A stretch of 64,000 nt of DNA from Curtobacterium sp. MCSS17_008. GTDB taxonomy: Bacteria > Actinomycetota > Actinomycetes > Actinomycetales > Microbacteriaceae. Position numbers and translations under genes: made by a program. Shown in pieces: positions 40,569 to 54,317 of this stretch. Below the pieces are notes generated by a model that had not been told where the DNA came from, searched no databases, and worked only from the letters and a program-made list of their open reading frames with translations. The DNA is taken from contig NZ_QKSM01000009.1 in the NCBI RefSeq assembly GCF_003234185.1, positions 1 to 64,000 on the forward strand, read 5' to 3'. Positions within the stretch are counted from its first letter, which is position 1. The number at the start of each line of letters is the position of its first letter.

Positions 40569-40576
<8 letters not shown>
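40169..40576 (-). CDS. DUF3566 membrane protein
   Basis: 135 residues, [20 protein letters not shown] then [20 protein letters not shown], the DUF3566 signature. Two membrane helices, about 37-58 and 92-118, are joined by a loop containing [20 protein letters not shown]. It overlaps the gyrA stop by eight bases and so is translationally coupled to gyrase, as is its mycobacterial counterpart at the same place. The function is not established. Confidence 0.88.
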
Positions 40577-43232
<2,656 letters not shown>

Positions 43233-43273
43233 GTGGCTTGGTCACCTTTCTGGTGGCCCTCCGGGGGTCGGCC

Positions 43274-43354
43274 GGGAGGCACTGGTTCCGTCGGTCGCGC
43301 CGGGCGCGACCACAGGGGGTCGGGACTGGTCGACGCGGCTGGCACCGCGCCTCC
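43274..43354. repeat. Interrupted copy of the GGTGCC hairpin family, gyrB-gyrA gap
   Basis: The right half CGGCTGGCACCGCGCCTCC at 43336-43354 equals the right arm of the hairpins at 14968 and 18488, and the left edge GGGAGGC stands at 43274-43280. About 55 bases between them include their own inverted repeat GGTCGCG-CCGGG-CGCGACC. It looks like a longer or interrupted version of the same element. Confidence 0.5.
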
Positions 43355-43363
43355 AGACCGGTA

Positions 43364-45454
<2,091 letters not shown>

Positions 45455-45506
45455 TCATCCGGCCGCTGGACGGGCTTTCTTCATCCCCGAGGACGATTTC
45501 GTCGCC

Positions 45507-46007
45507 TCAGCCGTAGGTGTCGCGAGGACCACGCCCCTGGACGGTCCTGGGGCCGCGTTTCCACGTGGGGACGTCAGGCCCGGAAACCCGGATCGACTGC
45601 ACGCCCGCCTCGGGGTGCCGCTCGGCGATCGTCGTCGTGATGGTCGCGCGCATGAGCCGGAGCTGGGTCGCCCAGGCCGTCGAGTCGCAGCGGATGACCA
45701 GGGCGCCGTCGTCGATCGTCATCGGGCGCGAGTGCTTCGCGAGCTCGTCGCCCACCACCGCTGGCCAGTCGACGAAGAGCTCGGAGCGGGCGAGCGGCTC
45801 GGTCCAGCCGAGCTCCTGCGCGAGGGAGCCGACCACGTCACCGAGCCCGAGGGGCTCCCGCCCCTTGCCGTAGGGGACGGTGTCGGCGTCGAGCTCGCGG
45901 GATCGCCGGCGGCGGGCGTCGACGGTGCGCAAGGAGGGGTCGCCGAAGACGGCCCGGAGGTGCCGGTAGACCCGGGCGGGTTCGGTCGGCTTCCACGGCT
46001 TCGGCAT
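45507..46007 (-). CDS. dciA: DUF721 family protein (DciA-like)
   Basis: 166 residues. The DUF721 domain fills the C-terminal two thirds: LGDVVGSLAQELGWTEPLAR, SELFVDWPAVVGDELAKHSR, then GALVIRCDSTAWATQLRLMR. DciA is the helicase operator that loads DnaB in bacteria lacking DnaC or DnaI, which fits its place by recF near oriC. The start codon overlaps the recF stop by one base (TGATG), so the two are coupled. Confidence 0.88.
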   Translation of the reverse strand: MPKPWKPTEPARVYRHLRAVFGDPSLRTVDARRRRSRELDADTVPYGKGREPLGLGDVVGSLAQELGWTEPLARSELFVDWPAVVGDELAKHSRPMTIDDGALVIRCDSTAWATQLRLMRATITTTIAERHPEAGVQSIRVSGPDVPTWKRGPRTVQGRGPRDTYG

Positions 46008-47206
46008 CAGGCCGGGTCCTCCGCCGCGGGCCCGACCGGCTCGTCGGTCACGATCCTGCCGGCCTCGATCCGGACCGTGTGTGCCGCGAGCTGCGCGGGC
46101 ACGTCCCCGAACACCGCCGCGGTGATGAGCACCTGCTCGTAGTCGGCCACCGCCCCCGCGAGCCGTTCGCGGCGCGACTCGTCGAGTTCCGCGAACACGT
46201 CGTCGAGGATGATGATGGGGTCACCGAGGGTCGACTCGGCACGCAGCACCGCCGCGCTGGCGAGCTGGACCGCGAGCGCGAATGACCACGACTCCCCGTG
46301 ACTGGCGTAGCCGCGGGCCGGTAACCCGTTCAGCTGGAACAGAACGTCGTCCCGGTGCGGCCCGACGAGCGTCAACCCGCGGTCGAGCTCGTCCCGGCGA
46401 CGTCGCTCCAGCGCTCCGCGGAAGGCGTCCGCGGCCGCGGCGACGGACACCGGCTCGTCCGGTGTCCCGAGCACGGGGTCGGTCACGGCGGCGTCCTCGG
46501 GGTCGCCGCCCCGCACGCTGAGCACGCCCGAGATCGTCGCCTCGTGCCGCTCGCCGGCGACGGTGGCGTACGCGTCGGTGACGAACGGGGCGAGGCGCCT
46601 GGTCAGGTGGTCGCGGGCCGCGATGATCTCGGCGCCGAACGCGACGAGCCGGTCGTCCCACACGTCGAGCGTGGCGAGCGGACCGGAACGCGCCCCGGTC
46701 GACCGGGCGGACTTCAGCAGGGTGTTCCGCTGCTTGAGCGTCCGGTCGTAGTCGGCGAGGACGCCCTGCATGCGCGGCGCGATCTGGCCGAGCAGCTCGT
46801 CGAGCATCCGGCGGCGACCGGAGGGTTCACCGCGCACGAGCGCCAGGTCCTCCGGTGCGAAGAGGACGCTCGTGCAGTAGCGCGGCAGCTCGCGGGGCTT
46901 GATCGCGGCACGGTTCACCTGCGCGCGGTTGGAGCCGGTGCGGTTGATCTGCACCTCCGCCAGGATGCTGCGGTCCTCGTGCGCCAGACGGGCGCGGACG
47001 ATCGCCGCGTCGCAGCCCTGGCGGACGAGGGCTGCGTCGGTCGGCACCCGGTGCGAGCCGAGGGTCGACAGGTAGCCGATGGCCTCGACCAGGTTGGTCT
47101 TGCCCTGGCCGTTCCGGCCGACGAACAGGTTCGGCCCGCGTGCCAGGTCGACGTCCGCCTCCCGGTAGTTCCGGAAGTCGGTGAGTTGCAGGTGGTCGAC
47201 GTGCAC
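46007..47206 (-). CDS. recF: RecF recombination mediator
   Basis: 399 residues from GTG giving VHVDHLQLTDFRNYREADVD. Walker A is FVGRNGQGKTNLVEAIGYLS, the signature region is around FALAVQLASAAVLRAES, and Walker B is IIILDDVFAELDESRRERLA. It is an SMC-like ATPase that helps load RecA at gaps. It lies between gnd (34 bases upstream) and the DUF721 gene in the same transcript. Confidence 0.96.
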   Translation of the reverse strand: MHVDHLQLTDFRNYREADVDLARGPNLFVGRNGQGKTNLVEAIGYLSTLGSHRVPTDAALVRQGCDAAIVRARLAHEDRSILAEVQINRTGSNRAQVNRAAIKPRELPRYCTSVLFAPEDLALVRGEPSGRRRMLDELLGQIAPRMQGVLADYDRTLKQRNTLLKSARSTGARSGPLATLDVWDDRLVAFGAEIIAARDHLTRRLAPFVTDAYATVAGERHEATISGVLSVRGGDPEDAAVTDPVLGTPDEPVSVAAAADAFRGALERRRRDELDRGLTLVGPHRDDVLFQLNGLPARGYASHGESWSFALAVQLASAAVLRAESTLGDPIIILDDVFAELDESRRERLAGAVADYEQVLITAAVFGDVPAQLAAHTVRIEAGRIVTDEPVGPAAEDPA

Positions 47207-47239
47207 GCGGGCCGAGACGAGCTCAGGTGGTTACCTGAG

Positions 47240-48127
47240 TCACGCCTTCTTGACGGCGTGGCCGCCGAACTGGTTGCGGAGCGCCGCGACGGCCTTCATC
47301 GTCGGGGACGCGCTGCCCTGACGCGAGACGAAGCGGGCGAAGATCGACGCGGAGATGGTCGGCATCGGCACGGCGTGCTCGATCGCCTCTTCCACGGTCC
47401 ACCGGCCCTCGCCCGAGTCCTCGACGTAGCCCTCGATCGCGTCGAGCTTCGGGTCCTCGTTCAGCGCGAGGACCATGAGGTCGAGCAGCCACGAGCGCAC
47501 CACGGTGCCGCGCTGCCACCCGGCGAAGACCGCGGGGACGTCCTTGATGATGTCCTTGGCCTCGAGGAGCTCGTAGCCCTCGCCGTACGCCTGCATGATC
47601 GCGTACTCGATGCCGTTGTGGACCATCTTGGCGTAGTGGCCGGCGCCGACCGGGCCGGCGTGCGAGAAGCCCTCTTCGCGCGGGCCCTCGGGGCGGAGCG
47701 CGTCGAAGACCGGCATCGCGAACTCGACGTCCTCGGGGGCGCCGCCGACCATGAGGCCGTAGCCGTTGTCCTTGCCCCAGACGCCGCCGGAGACGCCGGC
47801 GTCCATGTAGCGGATGCCCTTGGCGTCGAGCTGCTTCGCGTGCACCTCGTCGTCGAGCCACTTCGAGTTGCCGCCGTCGATGACGAGGTCGCCCTCGCCC
47901 AGGACCTCGGCGAGGTCGGTGATCACGTCGTCGGTGATCTTGCCGTGCGGGACCATGACCCACACGAGCTTCTTGCCCTCGGGCAGTGCGGCGGCGAGGG
48001 CGCCGAGGTCCGCGACGTCCGAGACGGCGGGGTTGGCGTCGTAGCCGGTGACCTCGATGCCTGCGTTGCGGAGACGGGCACGCATGTTGTTGCCCATGCG
48101 ACCGAGGCCGACAAGACCGATGTGCAT
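47240..48127 (-). CDS. gnd: 6-phosphogluconate dehydrogenase (short, decarboxylating type)
   Basis: 295 residues, the short GntZ-like form. The Rossmann motif is HIGLVGLGRMGNNMRARLRN; further motifs are WVMVPHGKITDDV, VIDGGNSKW and GVSGGVWGKDNGYGLMVGG, with the catalytic Lys/Asn in HYAKMVHNGIEYAIMQAYGE. It oxidises and decarboxylates 6-phosphogluconate to ribulose 5-phosphate. Its place between dnaN and recF is conserved in many actinobacteria. Confidence 0.95.
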   Translation of the reverse strand: MHIGLVGLGRMGNNMRARLRNAGIEVTGYDANPAVSDVADLGALAAALPEGKKLVWVMVPHGKITDDVITDLAEVLGEGDLVIDGGNSKWLDDEVHAKQLDAKGIRYMDAGVSGGVWGKDNGYGLMVGGAPEDVEFAMPVFDALRPEGPREEGFSHAGPVGAGHYAKMVHNGIEYAIMQAYGEGYELLEAKDIIKDVPAVFAGWQRGTVVRSWLLDLMVLALNEDPKLDAIEGYVEDSGEGRWTVEEAIEHAVPMPTISASIFARFVSRQGSASPTMKAVAALRNQFGGHAVKKA

Positions 48128-48196
48128 GATTTCCTCTTCTGTTCGTCGTCGCGCTGGTGCGGGTGACGCGTCAGCGCAGTGGTACGGCTGTTGCGC

Positions 48197-49342
48197 TTAC
48201 CGCAGCAGGAGATTGGGCTGCAGCAGGTACCGGTATCCGTCCGTCGCCGGGGCCTCCTGCGAGGTCTGGCCGGTGATGAGCACCGGGCCCGGCTTGTTGG
48301 GGTTCTCCGTCTTGGTGAAGGAGATCCGGACGAACTCGGAGTGCACCGCGTTCAACCCGTCCAGGAGGAAGGCGGGCTTCAGCGAGACCACCGTTTCCTC
48401 ACCGGTCAGCAACGCACTGATCGACTCTGACGCCTGCGCTTGTTCGGAACCGATCGCCTCGAGCGTGAGCCCGTCGACCGAGAAGGAGAACCGGAGCGCC
48501 GCTTCGCGCTCCAGGACGAGGGAGACCCGTCGGACGGCCTCGACCAGCTCCGCCGTGTTGATCACCGCGTGGTCGTCGACCGTCTCGGGGAAGAGCCGGC
48601 GCACCGGCGGGTAGTTGCCCTTGATGAGCAGCGACGTCACGGTCTTGTCGTCGGCGTGGAACGCGATGAGCTCGCGGTCCGAGGTGCCGCTGATCGAGAC
48701 CGACACCGTCGAGGCCGAGCCGAACGTGCGACCGACCTCCTGCAGGGTGCGGGCCGGGACGAGCGCGTGCAGTGGCTCGGACCCGACGCGGCCGGAGTCC
48801 CACGCGATCGTGCGGACCGCGACACGGTAGCGGTCGGTCGCGATGAGCGACAGGTCGTTGTCGCCGACCTCGAGCTGGACGCCGGTGATGACCGGGGTGA
48901 CGTCGTCACGGCTGGCCGCGACGGCGACCTGGGAGACGGCCTCGGAGAACGCGTCGCCGGGGATGACGCCGGTCTGCTCGCCGATCTCGGGGAGGGTCGG
49001 GTACTCCTCGACCGGCATGGACAGCAGCGTGAAGTGCGCCGAGCCGCAGGTGACCGAGATCTTCGTGTCCTCGGTGGTGAAGGTCACCGGGGCGTTCGGC
49101 AGGCGGCTCGCGATGTCGTTGAGCAGTCGGCCGGAGACGAGCACCGTGCCGGGATCGTCGATCTGGGCCGTGATGGAGGTCTGCGCGGAGACCTCGTAGT
49201 CGAACGACGACAGGGTGAGCCGATCGCCCTCGGCGTGGATGAGGACACCGGACAGGATCGGGAGGGTCGTGCGCTGTGGGAGGAGCTTCACCGCGAAGGA
49301 GACGGCTTCGGAGAAGACGTCCCGGTTGACCTCGAACTTCAC
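48197..49342 (-). CDS. dnaN: DNA polymerase III beta sliding clamp
   Basis: 381 residues from GTG at 49342, giving VKFEVNRDVFSEAVSFAVKL, with AGGGG upstream. Three clamp domains follow, with landmarks LPILSGVLIHAEGDRLTLSS and the ring-closing end VLITGQTSQEAPATDGYRYL then LQPNLLLR. The clamp tethers polymerase, and probably NucS through its tail, to DNA. It is downstream of oriC on the leading strand. Confidence 0.96.
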   Translation of the reverse strand: MKFEVNRDVFSEAVSFAVKLLPQRTTLPILSGVLIHAEGDRLTLSSFDYEVSAQTSITAQIDDPGTVLVSGRLLNDIASRLPNAPVTFTTEDTKISVTCGSAHFTLLSMPVEEYPTLPEIGEQTGVIPGDAFSEAVSQVAVAASRDDVTPVITGVQLEVGDNDLSLIATDRYRVAVRTIAWDSGRVGSEPLHALVPARTLQEVGRTFGSASTVSVSISGTSDRELIAFHADDKTVTSLLIKGNYPPVRRLFPETVDDHAVINTAELVEAVRRVSLVLEREAALRFSFSVDGLTLEAIGSEQAQASESISALLTGEETVVSLKPAFLLDGLNAVHSEFVRISFTKTENPNKPGPVLITGQTSQEAPATDGYRYLLQPNLLLR

Positions 49343-49850
49343 AGCTGGGACCCCTGTCGATCGGTTGGACTGTCCGGCCGCCCCATTGTGGCACAGCGGA
49401 GCAGAGCCCGGATTTCTTGTCATCCCGCCGTCCACAGGGTTGGCCCGCGGAACTTCATCGTTAACCAGGATCAATGGTGTTAACGCCTGTGCACAGTGTG
49501 GATAACTCTGTGCATCCCGCTTCTCCACAGGGAACTACACACGTGTGAGTTGTGAGTCCCGTGTTGGCGGCGTCTGGATGAGAAGAATTCATCTATCCGC
49601 TTCCATCCCCAGTCTCCACAGGTGGGTACAGAACTGTGAACAACGGGACCGCGTGTCATCCACAGTTATCCACAGGCTTTCCACACTGTGTGAATCTCGG
49701 CCCATGGAACCGTCTCAGATGGTGGATGCGCGCTCAGGAGGGCCGATCGGGCGGGTGATCCGTGCCTCCCGGCCGGGGGGTCGACCCATCGGCCGACGGA
49801 CGCGAGCGATGCGGTTCAGCGGGTCCGTCGACGGGCAGGGAGGACCGGGA
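49343..49850. other. oriC: oriC: replication origin between dnaN and dnaA
   Basis: 508 bases without a gene. DnaA boxes visible include TGTGGATAA at 49497, TTCTCCACA at 49521, GTCTCCACA at 49612, TGTGAACAA at 49635, TCATCCACA at 49656 and TTATCCACA at 49666. There are also two GTTAAC sites (near 49460 and 49489) and TTTCCACA near 49679. The most AT-rich part, GATGAGAAGAATTCATC near 49577-49593, is the best candidate for the unwinding element. The place between dnaA and dnaN is standard for actinobacteria. Confidence 0.92.
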
Positions 49851-51317
49851 TCAGCGGTAGCGGCGGTCCTGCTTGATCCGGCTGGTCAGCTCGGTGACCT
49901 GGTTGTAGATCGACCGGCGCTCCTTCATGAGCTCCGTGATCTTCTTGTTCGCGTACATGACGGTGGTGTGGTCGCGGTTGCCGAACAGCTGGCCGATCTT
50001 CGGCAGCGACAGGCTCGTCATCTCCCGGCACAGGTACATCGCGATCTGCCTGGCCGTCGCGATCGCCTGCGAGCGGGACGAGCCGTACAGGTCGTCGACC
50101 GAGAGCTTGAAGTACTCCGCGGTGTGGTTGATGATGTCCGTCGGCGCGATCACGTTGTCGTCGTCGAGCGTGATGAGGTCCTTGAGGACCGTCTGCACCA
50201 GGGCCATGTCGACGGCCGTCCGGTTCAGGCTCGCGAACGCCGTGACGCGGATGAGCGTCCCCTCGAGCTCCCGGATGTTGCTCGACACCTTCGAGGCCAT
50301 GAACTCGAGGATGTCGTCGGGCACCTGCAGGTGGTCGGACTGCGCCTTCTTGCGGAGGATCGCGATGCGCGTCTCGAGGTCGGGCGCCTGCACGTCGGTG
50401 ATCAGGCCCCACTCGAAGCGGGAGCGCATCCGGTCCTCGAAGCCGGTGAGGTGCTTCGGCGCGACGTCCGACGTGATGACGACCTGCTTGTTGTGGTCGT
50501 GCAACGTGTTGAAGGTGTGGAAGAAGGCCTCCTGCGTGGAGTCCTTCCCCTGCAGGAACTGGATGTCGTCGATCAGCAGGATGTCGATGTCGCGGTACCG
50601 CTGCTGGAACTGGTTCGACCGGTTGTTCGCGATCGAGTTGATGAAGTCGTTCGTGAACTCCTCGCTCGACACGTACCGGACGCGGATGCCCGGGTACAGG
50701 CTCTCGGCGTAGTGGCCGATCGCGTGGAGCAGGTGGGTCTTGCCGAGGCCGGAGTCGCCGTAGATGAAGAGCGGGTTGTAGGCCTTCGCCGGCGCCTCGG
50801 CCACCGCGACCGCCGCCGCGTGGGCGAAGCGGTTCGACGACCCGATGACGAAGTTGTCGAAGTTGTACTTCGGGTTGAGCCGTGACTCGGGCCGGCCGCC
50901 GGTGCCCGGGGAGTCGATCTGGCTCGGGACGAACGGCGCCTCGATGTACTGGCGCGGCGCTGCGCTCTGCTCGACCGGCTGCTGCACCGGTTCGGCGTAC
51001 TCGGGCACGTGGCTCGGCACGACCGACTCGACACGGGGCTCCGACGCCATGTCGGGGTTCACCGTGATGGCGAAGTTCGCGACCGAGTCGTCACCGACGC
51101 GGGACACCGCCTCGGTGATGGGGATGCGGATCCGCTGCTCGAGCATGCCGCGGGTCAGGTCGTTCGGCACCTCGAGGTAGAGGGTGCCGGCGAGGACGCC
51201 CTTCGGCTCGACGAGGTTGAGGAAGCCGTGCAGCTGCGGGGTGATGCGGTCGTCCTCGGAGAGGAGGCCCAGGACGGATGACCAGAGGTCCTCGACGGGG
51301 TCGGCCGGCATCGTCAT
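49851..51317 (-). CDS. dnaA: Chromosomal replication initiator DnaA
   Basis: 488 residues from ATG (MTMPADPVEDLWSSVLGLLS); another ATG two codons later is possible. Domain I fills about 1-90, followed by a variable linker rich in Gln and Pro. The AAA+ domain has Walker A YGDSGLGKTHLLHAIGHY, Walker B DILLIDDIQFLQGKD and the arginine-finger region. Domain IV carries the DNA-binding signature MSLSLPKIGQLFGNRDHTTV-like segment (YLCREMTSLSLPKIGQLFGN then RDHTTVMYANKK). It opens oriC. Confidence 0.97.
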   Translation of the reverse strand: MTMPADPVEDLWSSVLGLLSEDDRITPQLHGFLNLVEPKGVLAGTLYLEVPNDLTRGMLEQRIRIPITEAVSRVGDDSVANFAITVNPDMASEPRVESVVPSHVPEYAEPVQQPVEQSAAPRQYIEAPFVPSQIDSPGTGGRPESRLNPKYNFDNFVIGSSNRFAHAAAVAVAEAPAKAYNPLFIYGDSGLGKTHLLHAIGHYAESLYPGIRVRYVSSEEFTNDFINSIANNRSNQFQQRYRDIDILLIDDIQFLQGKDSTQEAFFHTFNTLHDHNKQVVITSDVAPKHLTGFEDRMRSRFEWGLITDVQAPDLETRIAILRKKAQSDHLQVPDDILEFMASKVSSNIRELEGTLIRVTAFASLNRTAVDMALVQTVLKDLITLDDDNVIAPTDIINHTAEYFKLSVDDLYGSSRSQAIATARQIAMYLCREMTSLSLPKIGQLFGNRDHTTVMYANKKITELMKERRSIYNQVTELTSRIKQDRRYR

Positions 51318-51897
51318 GTCGCGCTCGTCTCCTGCTTCGCTGTCTCGTTGGGTGGCTGCGTCGTTCGCTGTGTCCGTCGTGCCTGGGGCCGGACGGCGGT
51401 GTGGTCTCCGGGCTGGTCCTCCCGGTCCGGGCGTGGTCGAGCCCCGGGCCGTCGTCCGTGGTCGGCCCGTTCCCCGCACCGCACGGACAGCGGTCGTGTC
51501 CGGACGGCGCCGTCGTCGGCCCGGACCACCGTCGTCCCGCGGAAGTGTTCCACAGGGTTGTCCACAGTCCTGTCCACGTCGGCCCGGACAGGTGCTGGAG
51601 GGTGACTCCCCCGTCGCTCCGCGGAACGGGCCGATCGATCACACCACTGTAAAGGGTCGAGGTGCGTCGTACCGAACGCACGTTTTCCCCAATGTGGATG
51701 ATGATCGTGCGCAGGGGCCGGTCGCCGCGGCGCCGCCCACCGTTTGACCTGTCCGCCGCTGTCACGTACCGTTAACCAGTTGACTGCGGCCAGTTGGTCG
51801 CGCCCATCGCGTCGTTCGGCCCCGTCGAGCGGCTGTACATACATACGTGGCGGTTCGCGCTGAGCCCTTCTTCCAGCGCAGCCGTGTGGAGATCATC
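51318..51897. promoter_or_regulatory. dnaA-rpmH divergent region
   Basis: 580 bases containing the dnaA and rpmH promoters and no believable gene. TTGTCCACA at 51558-51566 is a perfect DnaA box, with CAGG-flanked TTCCACA at 51548 and CTGTCCAC at 51570 nearby, so dnaA is probably autoregulated. GTTAAC occurs at 51771. TACATACATACG near 51836 could be part of the rpmH promoter. Confidence 0.6.
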
Positions 51898-52035
51898 ATG
51901 AGCAAGCGCACCTTCCAGCCGAACAACCGTCGTCGCGCCAAGAAGCACGGCTTCCGCGCCCGCATGCGCACCCGTGCCGGCCGCGCCATCCTCGCCGCGC
52001 GCCGCAGCAAGGGCCGCACCGAGCTCAGCGCCTGA
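51898..52035 (+). CDS. rpmH: Ribosomal protein bL34
   Basis: 45 residues, [20 protein letters not shown] then [20 protein letters not shown], the invariant bL34 sequence. The start follows GGAG. It belongs to the large ribosomal subunit. Divergent from dnaA and followed by rnpA, as in most bacteria. Confidence 0.98.
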   Translation: MSKRTFQPNNRRRAKKHGFRARMRTRAGRAILAARRSKGRTELSA

Positions 52036-52081
52036 TCGGGCTGCGCCTGATCCAGTCCCGGTCCGGCACCCGGTAGCGATC

Positions 52082-52444
52082 GTGTTGGCACGCGCCAACC
52101 GCATCGTCCGCGGTGACGACTACCGGTCCGTCGTGCGTCGTGGTCGCAGGAGCGCCACGGCGCACGTCGTCGTATCCGTGGTCCGTCGTCCCGACGGTGC
52201 CGAGACGGCCCCGGACGGGCCGACCCGCTTCGGGTTCATCGTCGCCAAGACGGTGGGCAACGCGGTCACGCGCAACACCGTGCGACGTCGGCTCAAGGCG
52301 ATCGCGCACCAGCTGCTGACCGAGGTCCCGACGGGTCACGACGTGGTCATCAGGGCCTTGCCAGCCGCAGCGCAGGCCGCATGGCCTACCCTGCTCGAAG
52401 ACGTCTCGCGCTCCTTCGCGCGCGGGGTGGAGAAGGCAGCATGA
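52082..52444 (+). CDS. rnpA: Ribonuclease P protein component
   Basis: 120 residues from GTG 52082 giving VLARANRIVRGDDYRSVVRR. The conserved RNR-like motif is FGFIVAKTVGNAVTRNTVRR followed by RLKAIAHQLL. It binds the RNase P RNA and assists pre-tRNA 5' processing. The ribosome site is weak, and the frame is open farther upstream, so the exact start is not certain. It overlaps yidD (ATGA). Confidence 0.95.
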   Translation: MLARANRIVRGDDYRSVVRRGRRSATAHVVVSVVRRPDGAETAPDGPTRFGFIVAKTVGNAVTRNTVRRRLKAIAHQLLTEVPTGHDVVIRALPAAAQAAWPTLLEDVSRSFARGVEKAA

Positions 52445-52836
52445 ACCGCATCCAGTGGACCCGGCTGGCGTTGAACCGACTCGCCTGGGCCGTCGCGTTG
52501 CTCCCACGCAACGTGTGCGTCGTCGTGCTGCGTGCCTACCGTGCGGTGATCTCTCCCCTGTACGGGAACGTCTGCCGCTACCACCCGTCGTGCTCACGGT
52601 ACGCGCTCGAGGCCATCCAGCAGTACGGCGTCGTGCGCGGGTCGGCGATGGGCGCGTGGCGGATCGCGCGGTGCAACCCCTGGGCCGCCGGCGGGATCGA
52701 CGACGTGCGTGAGCGCGACCGCCCCTTCCGCCTGACCCGGTTCGGGTTCGTGCTCCCCCCGACCCAGCAGCACCCCCAGTCGTCCGGCGATCTCCGTCGC
52801 CCGGTCCTGCTCCCCCAGCGCACTCGAAAGGCGTGA
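52441..52836 (+). CDS. yidD: Membrane protein insertion efficiency factor YidD
   Basis: 131 residues; the core is VVLRAYRAVISPLYGNVCRY then HPSCSRYALEAIQQYGVVRG and GAWRIARCNPWAAGGIDDV, with the three conserved Cys. The N-terminus is amphipathic and basic. The C-terminal 30 residues (PPTQQHPQSSGDLRRPVLLP) are an extra tail. It assists YidC-dependent insertion and overlaps both rnpA and yidC. Confidence 0.94.
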   Translation: MNRIQWTRLALNRLAWAVALLPRNVCVVVLRAYRAVISPLYGNVCRYHPSCSRYALEAIQQYGVVRGSAMGAWRIARCNPWAAGGIDDVRERDRPFRLTRFGFVLPPTQQHPQSSGDLRRPVLLPQRTRKA

Positions 52837-53807
52837 CCGTCCTCATGGACTTCATCGGAACGATCCTCTGGCCACTGAAGTGGGTGGTCTCGGCGATCCT
52901 CGTGGCCTTCCACTGGATCTTCGAGTCGATCGGCATGGACCCGTCGGCGGGCATCACGTGGGTGCTGTCGATCATCTTCCTGACCTTCGTGGTCCGGGCG
53001 GCGCTCATCCCGATCTTCGTGCGGCAGATCAAGTCGCAGCGTCGGATGCTCGAGGTCGCGCCGCAGCTCAAGAAGATCCAGGACAAGTACAAGGGCAAGA
53101 AGGACCAGTTCTCGCGTGAGGCCATGAGCCGCGAGACCATGGCGCTCTACAAGGAGACCGGGACGAACCCGCTGAGCTCCTGCCTGCCCCTGCTCATCCA
53201 GATGCCGATCTTCTTCTCGCTGTACTCGGTGCTGCACGAGGCGCAGATCAACAAGACCGGCATCGGTCTGCTCACGAACACCCTGGCGCAGGACTTCGGC
53301 AACGCCGCGTTGTTCGGCGCGCCCCTGCACGAGACCTTCACGAACGCCTCCGGGTGGGAGGTCCGGGTCATCGCCGGCGTGATGATCGTCGTGATGACGG
53401 CGTCGCAGTTCATCACGCAGCTGCAGCTCGTGGCGAAGAACATGTCGCCGGAGACCAAGGCGTCGCCGATGTACCGCCAGCAGAAGATGATGCTGTACAT
53501 CCTCCCGCTCGTCTTCGTGATCTCGGGTCTGAGCTTCCCCCTCGGCGTCATGTTCTACTGGCTCGCGTCGAACGTCTGGACGATGGCGCAGCAGTACTTC
53601 GTCATCCGCAGCATGCCGACCCCGGGGTCCGAGGCCGCCCTGGCCCGAGAGGCCCGCCTCGCCAAGAAGGCCCAGCGCCGCGGTACCCCGGTGCTCGCCG
53701 AGGCCGGTGCCGGCTCGGCCGCGGTCGAGGTGGAGCCGGTCCGTGTTACCACGCAGCGCCAGCAGCCGGTGGGCAAGAACCGCGCCAAGAAGAACGGGAA
53801 GAAGTAA
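52833..53807 (+). CDS. yidC: Membrane protein insertase YidC
   Basis: 324 residues from GTG overlapping the yidD stop (GTGA); an ATG four codons later would give MDFIGTILWPLKWVV. Five membrane helices with the conserved Arg in FLTFVVRAALIPIFVRQIKS, cytoplasmic loop MLEVAPQLKKIQDKYKGKKD, and LPLLIQMPIFFSLYSVLHEA. The tail is basic with KNRAKKNGKK, suited to binding ribosomes. It inserts proteins into the membrane with or without Sec. Confidence 0.96.
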   Translation: MTVLMDFIGTILWPLKWVVSAILVAFHWIFESIGMDPSAGITWVLSIIFLTFVVRAALIPIFVRQIKSQRRMLEVAPQLKKIQDKYKGKKDQFSREAMSRETMALYKETGTNPLSSCLPLLIQMPIFFSLYSVLHEAQINKTGIGLLTNTLAQDFGNAALFGAPLHETFTNASGWEVRVIAGVMIVVMTASQFITQLQLVAKNMSPETKASPMYRQQKMMLYILPLVFVISGLSFPLGVMFYWLASNVWTMAQQYFVIRSMPTPGSEAALAREARLAKKAQRRGTPVLAEAGAGSAAVEVEPVRVTTQRQQPVGKNRAKKNGKK

Positions 53808-54317
53808 GTGACCGAGCAGGACACCGCAGCCATCGTCGACGCGCCCGTGGAGGACGTCGGGGTCGACGACGACGCCCGTGACGAGGCGGACATCGCCGCG
53901 GACTACATCGAGGAACTGCTCGACATCTGCGACCTCGACGGCGACATCGAGATCGAGGAGCGGGCTGGTCGTGTCTACCTGTCCGTGACCGACGAGGGTG
54001 GTGCCCTGCGCGTCCTGTCGAAGCCGGACACCGTGTCCGCGCTGCAGGAGCTGACCCGGATCGCGGTCCAGGCGGAGACGGGCGAGTTCAGCCGTCTCAT
54101 CCTCGACGTGGGTGGATCACGGGACGCCCGTGCCACGGAGCTCCAGCGTCTCGTCGACACCGCCGTCGAGCGCATCGAGGCCGGATCGGCGTCGGCTGCT
54201 CTCCCCCCGATGTCGTCCTACGAGCGCAAGCTCGTCCACGACCTGGTCGCCGAGAAGGGCTTCCACTCGGAGTCCGAGGGCGAGGGACGAGACCGGCACA
54301 CGGTCGTCACGCGATGA
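53808..54317 (+). CDS. khpB: KhpB/Jag RNA-binding protein (KH and R3H)
   Basis: 169 residues from GTG placed directly after the yidC stop with no gap. An acidic leader (about 1-35) replaces the Jag-N domain. The KH-like domain covers about 38-100 (GDIEIEERAGRVYLSVTDEG; LQELTRIAVQAETGEFSRLI) and the R3H domain the end (PPMSSYERKLVHDLVAEKGF then RDRHTVVTR). It binds RNA and affects cell-wall and division genes in Gram-positives. It overlaps rsmG (ATGA). Confidence 0.93.
   Translation: MTEQDTAAIVDAPVEDVGVDDDARDEADIAADYIEELLDICDLDGDIEIEERAGRVYLSVTDEGGALRVLSKPDTVSALQELTRIAVQAETGEFSRLILDVGGSRDARATELQRLVDTAVERIEAGSASAALPPMSSYERKLVHDLVAEKGFHSESEGEGRDRHTVVTR

Noticed and set aside
45556..45572. GTTTCCACGTGGGGA in the dciA gene as a parS site
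   Set aside because: One arm is shifted and the palindrome is broken outside CCACGTGG.
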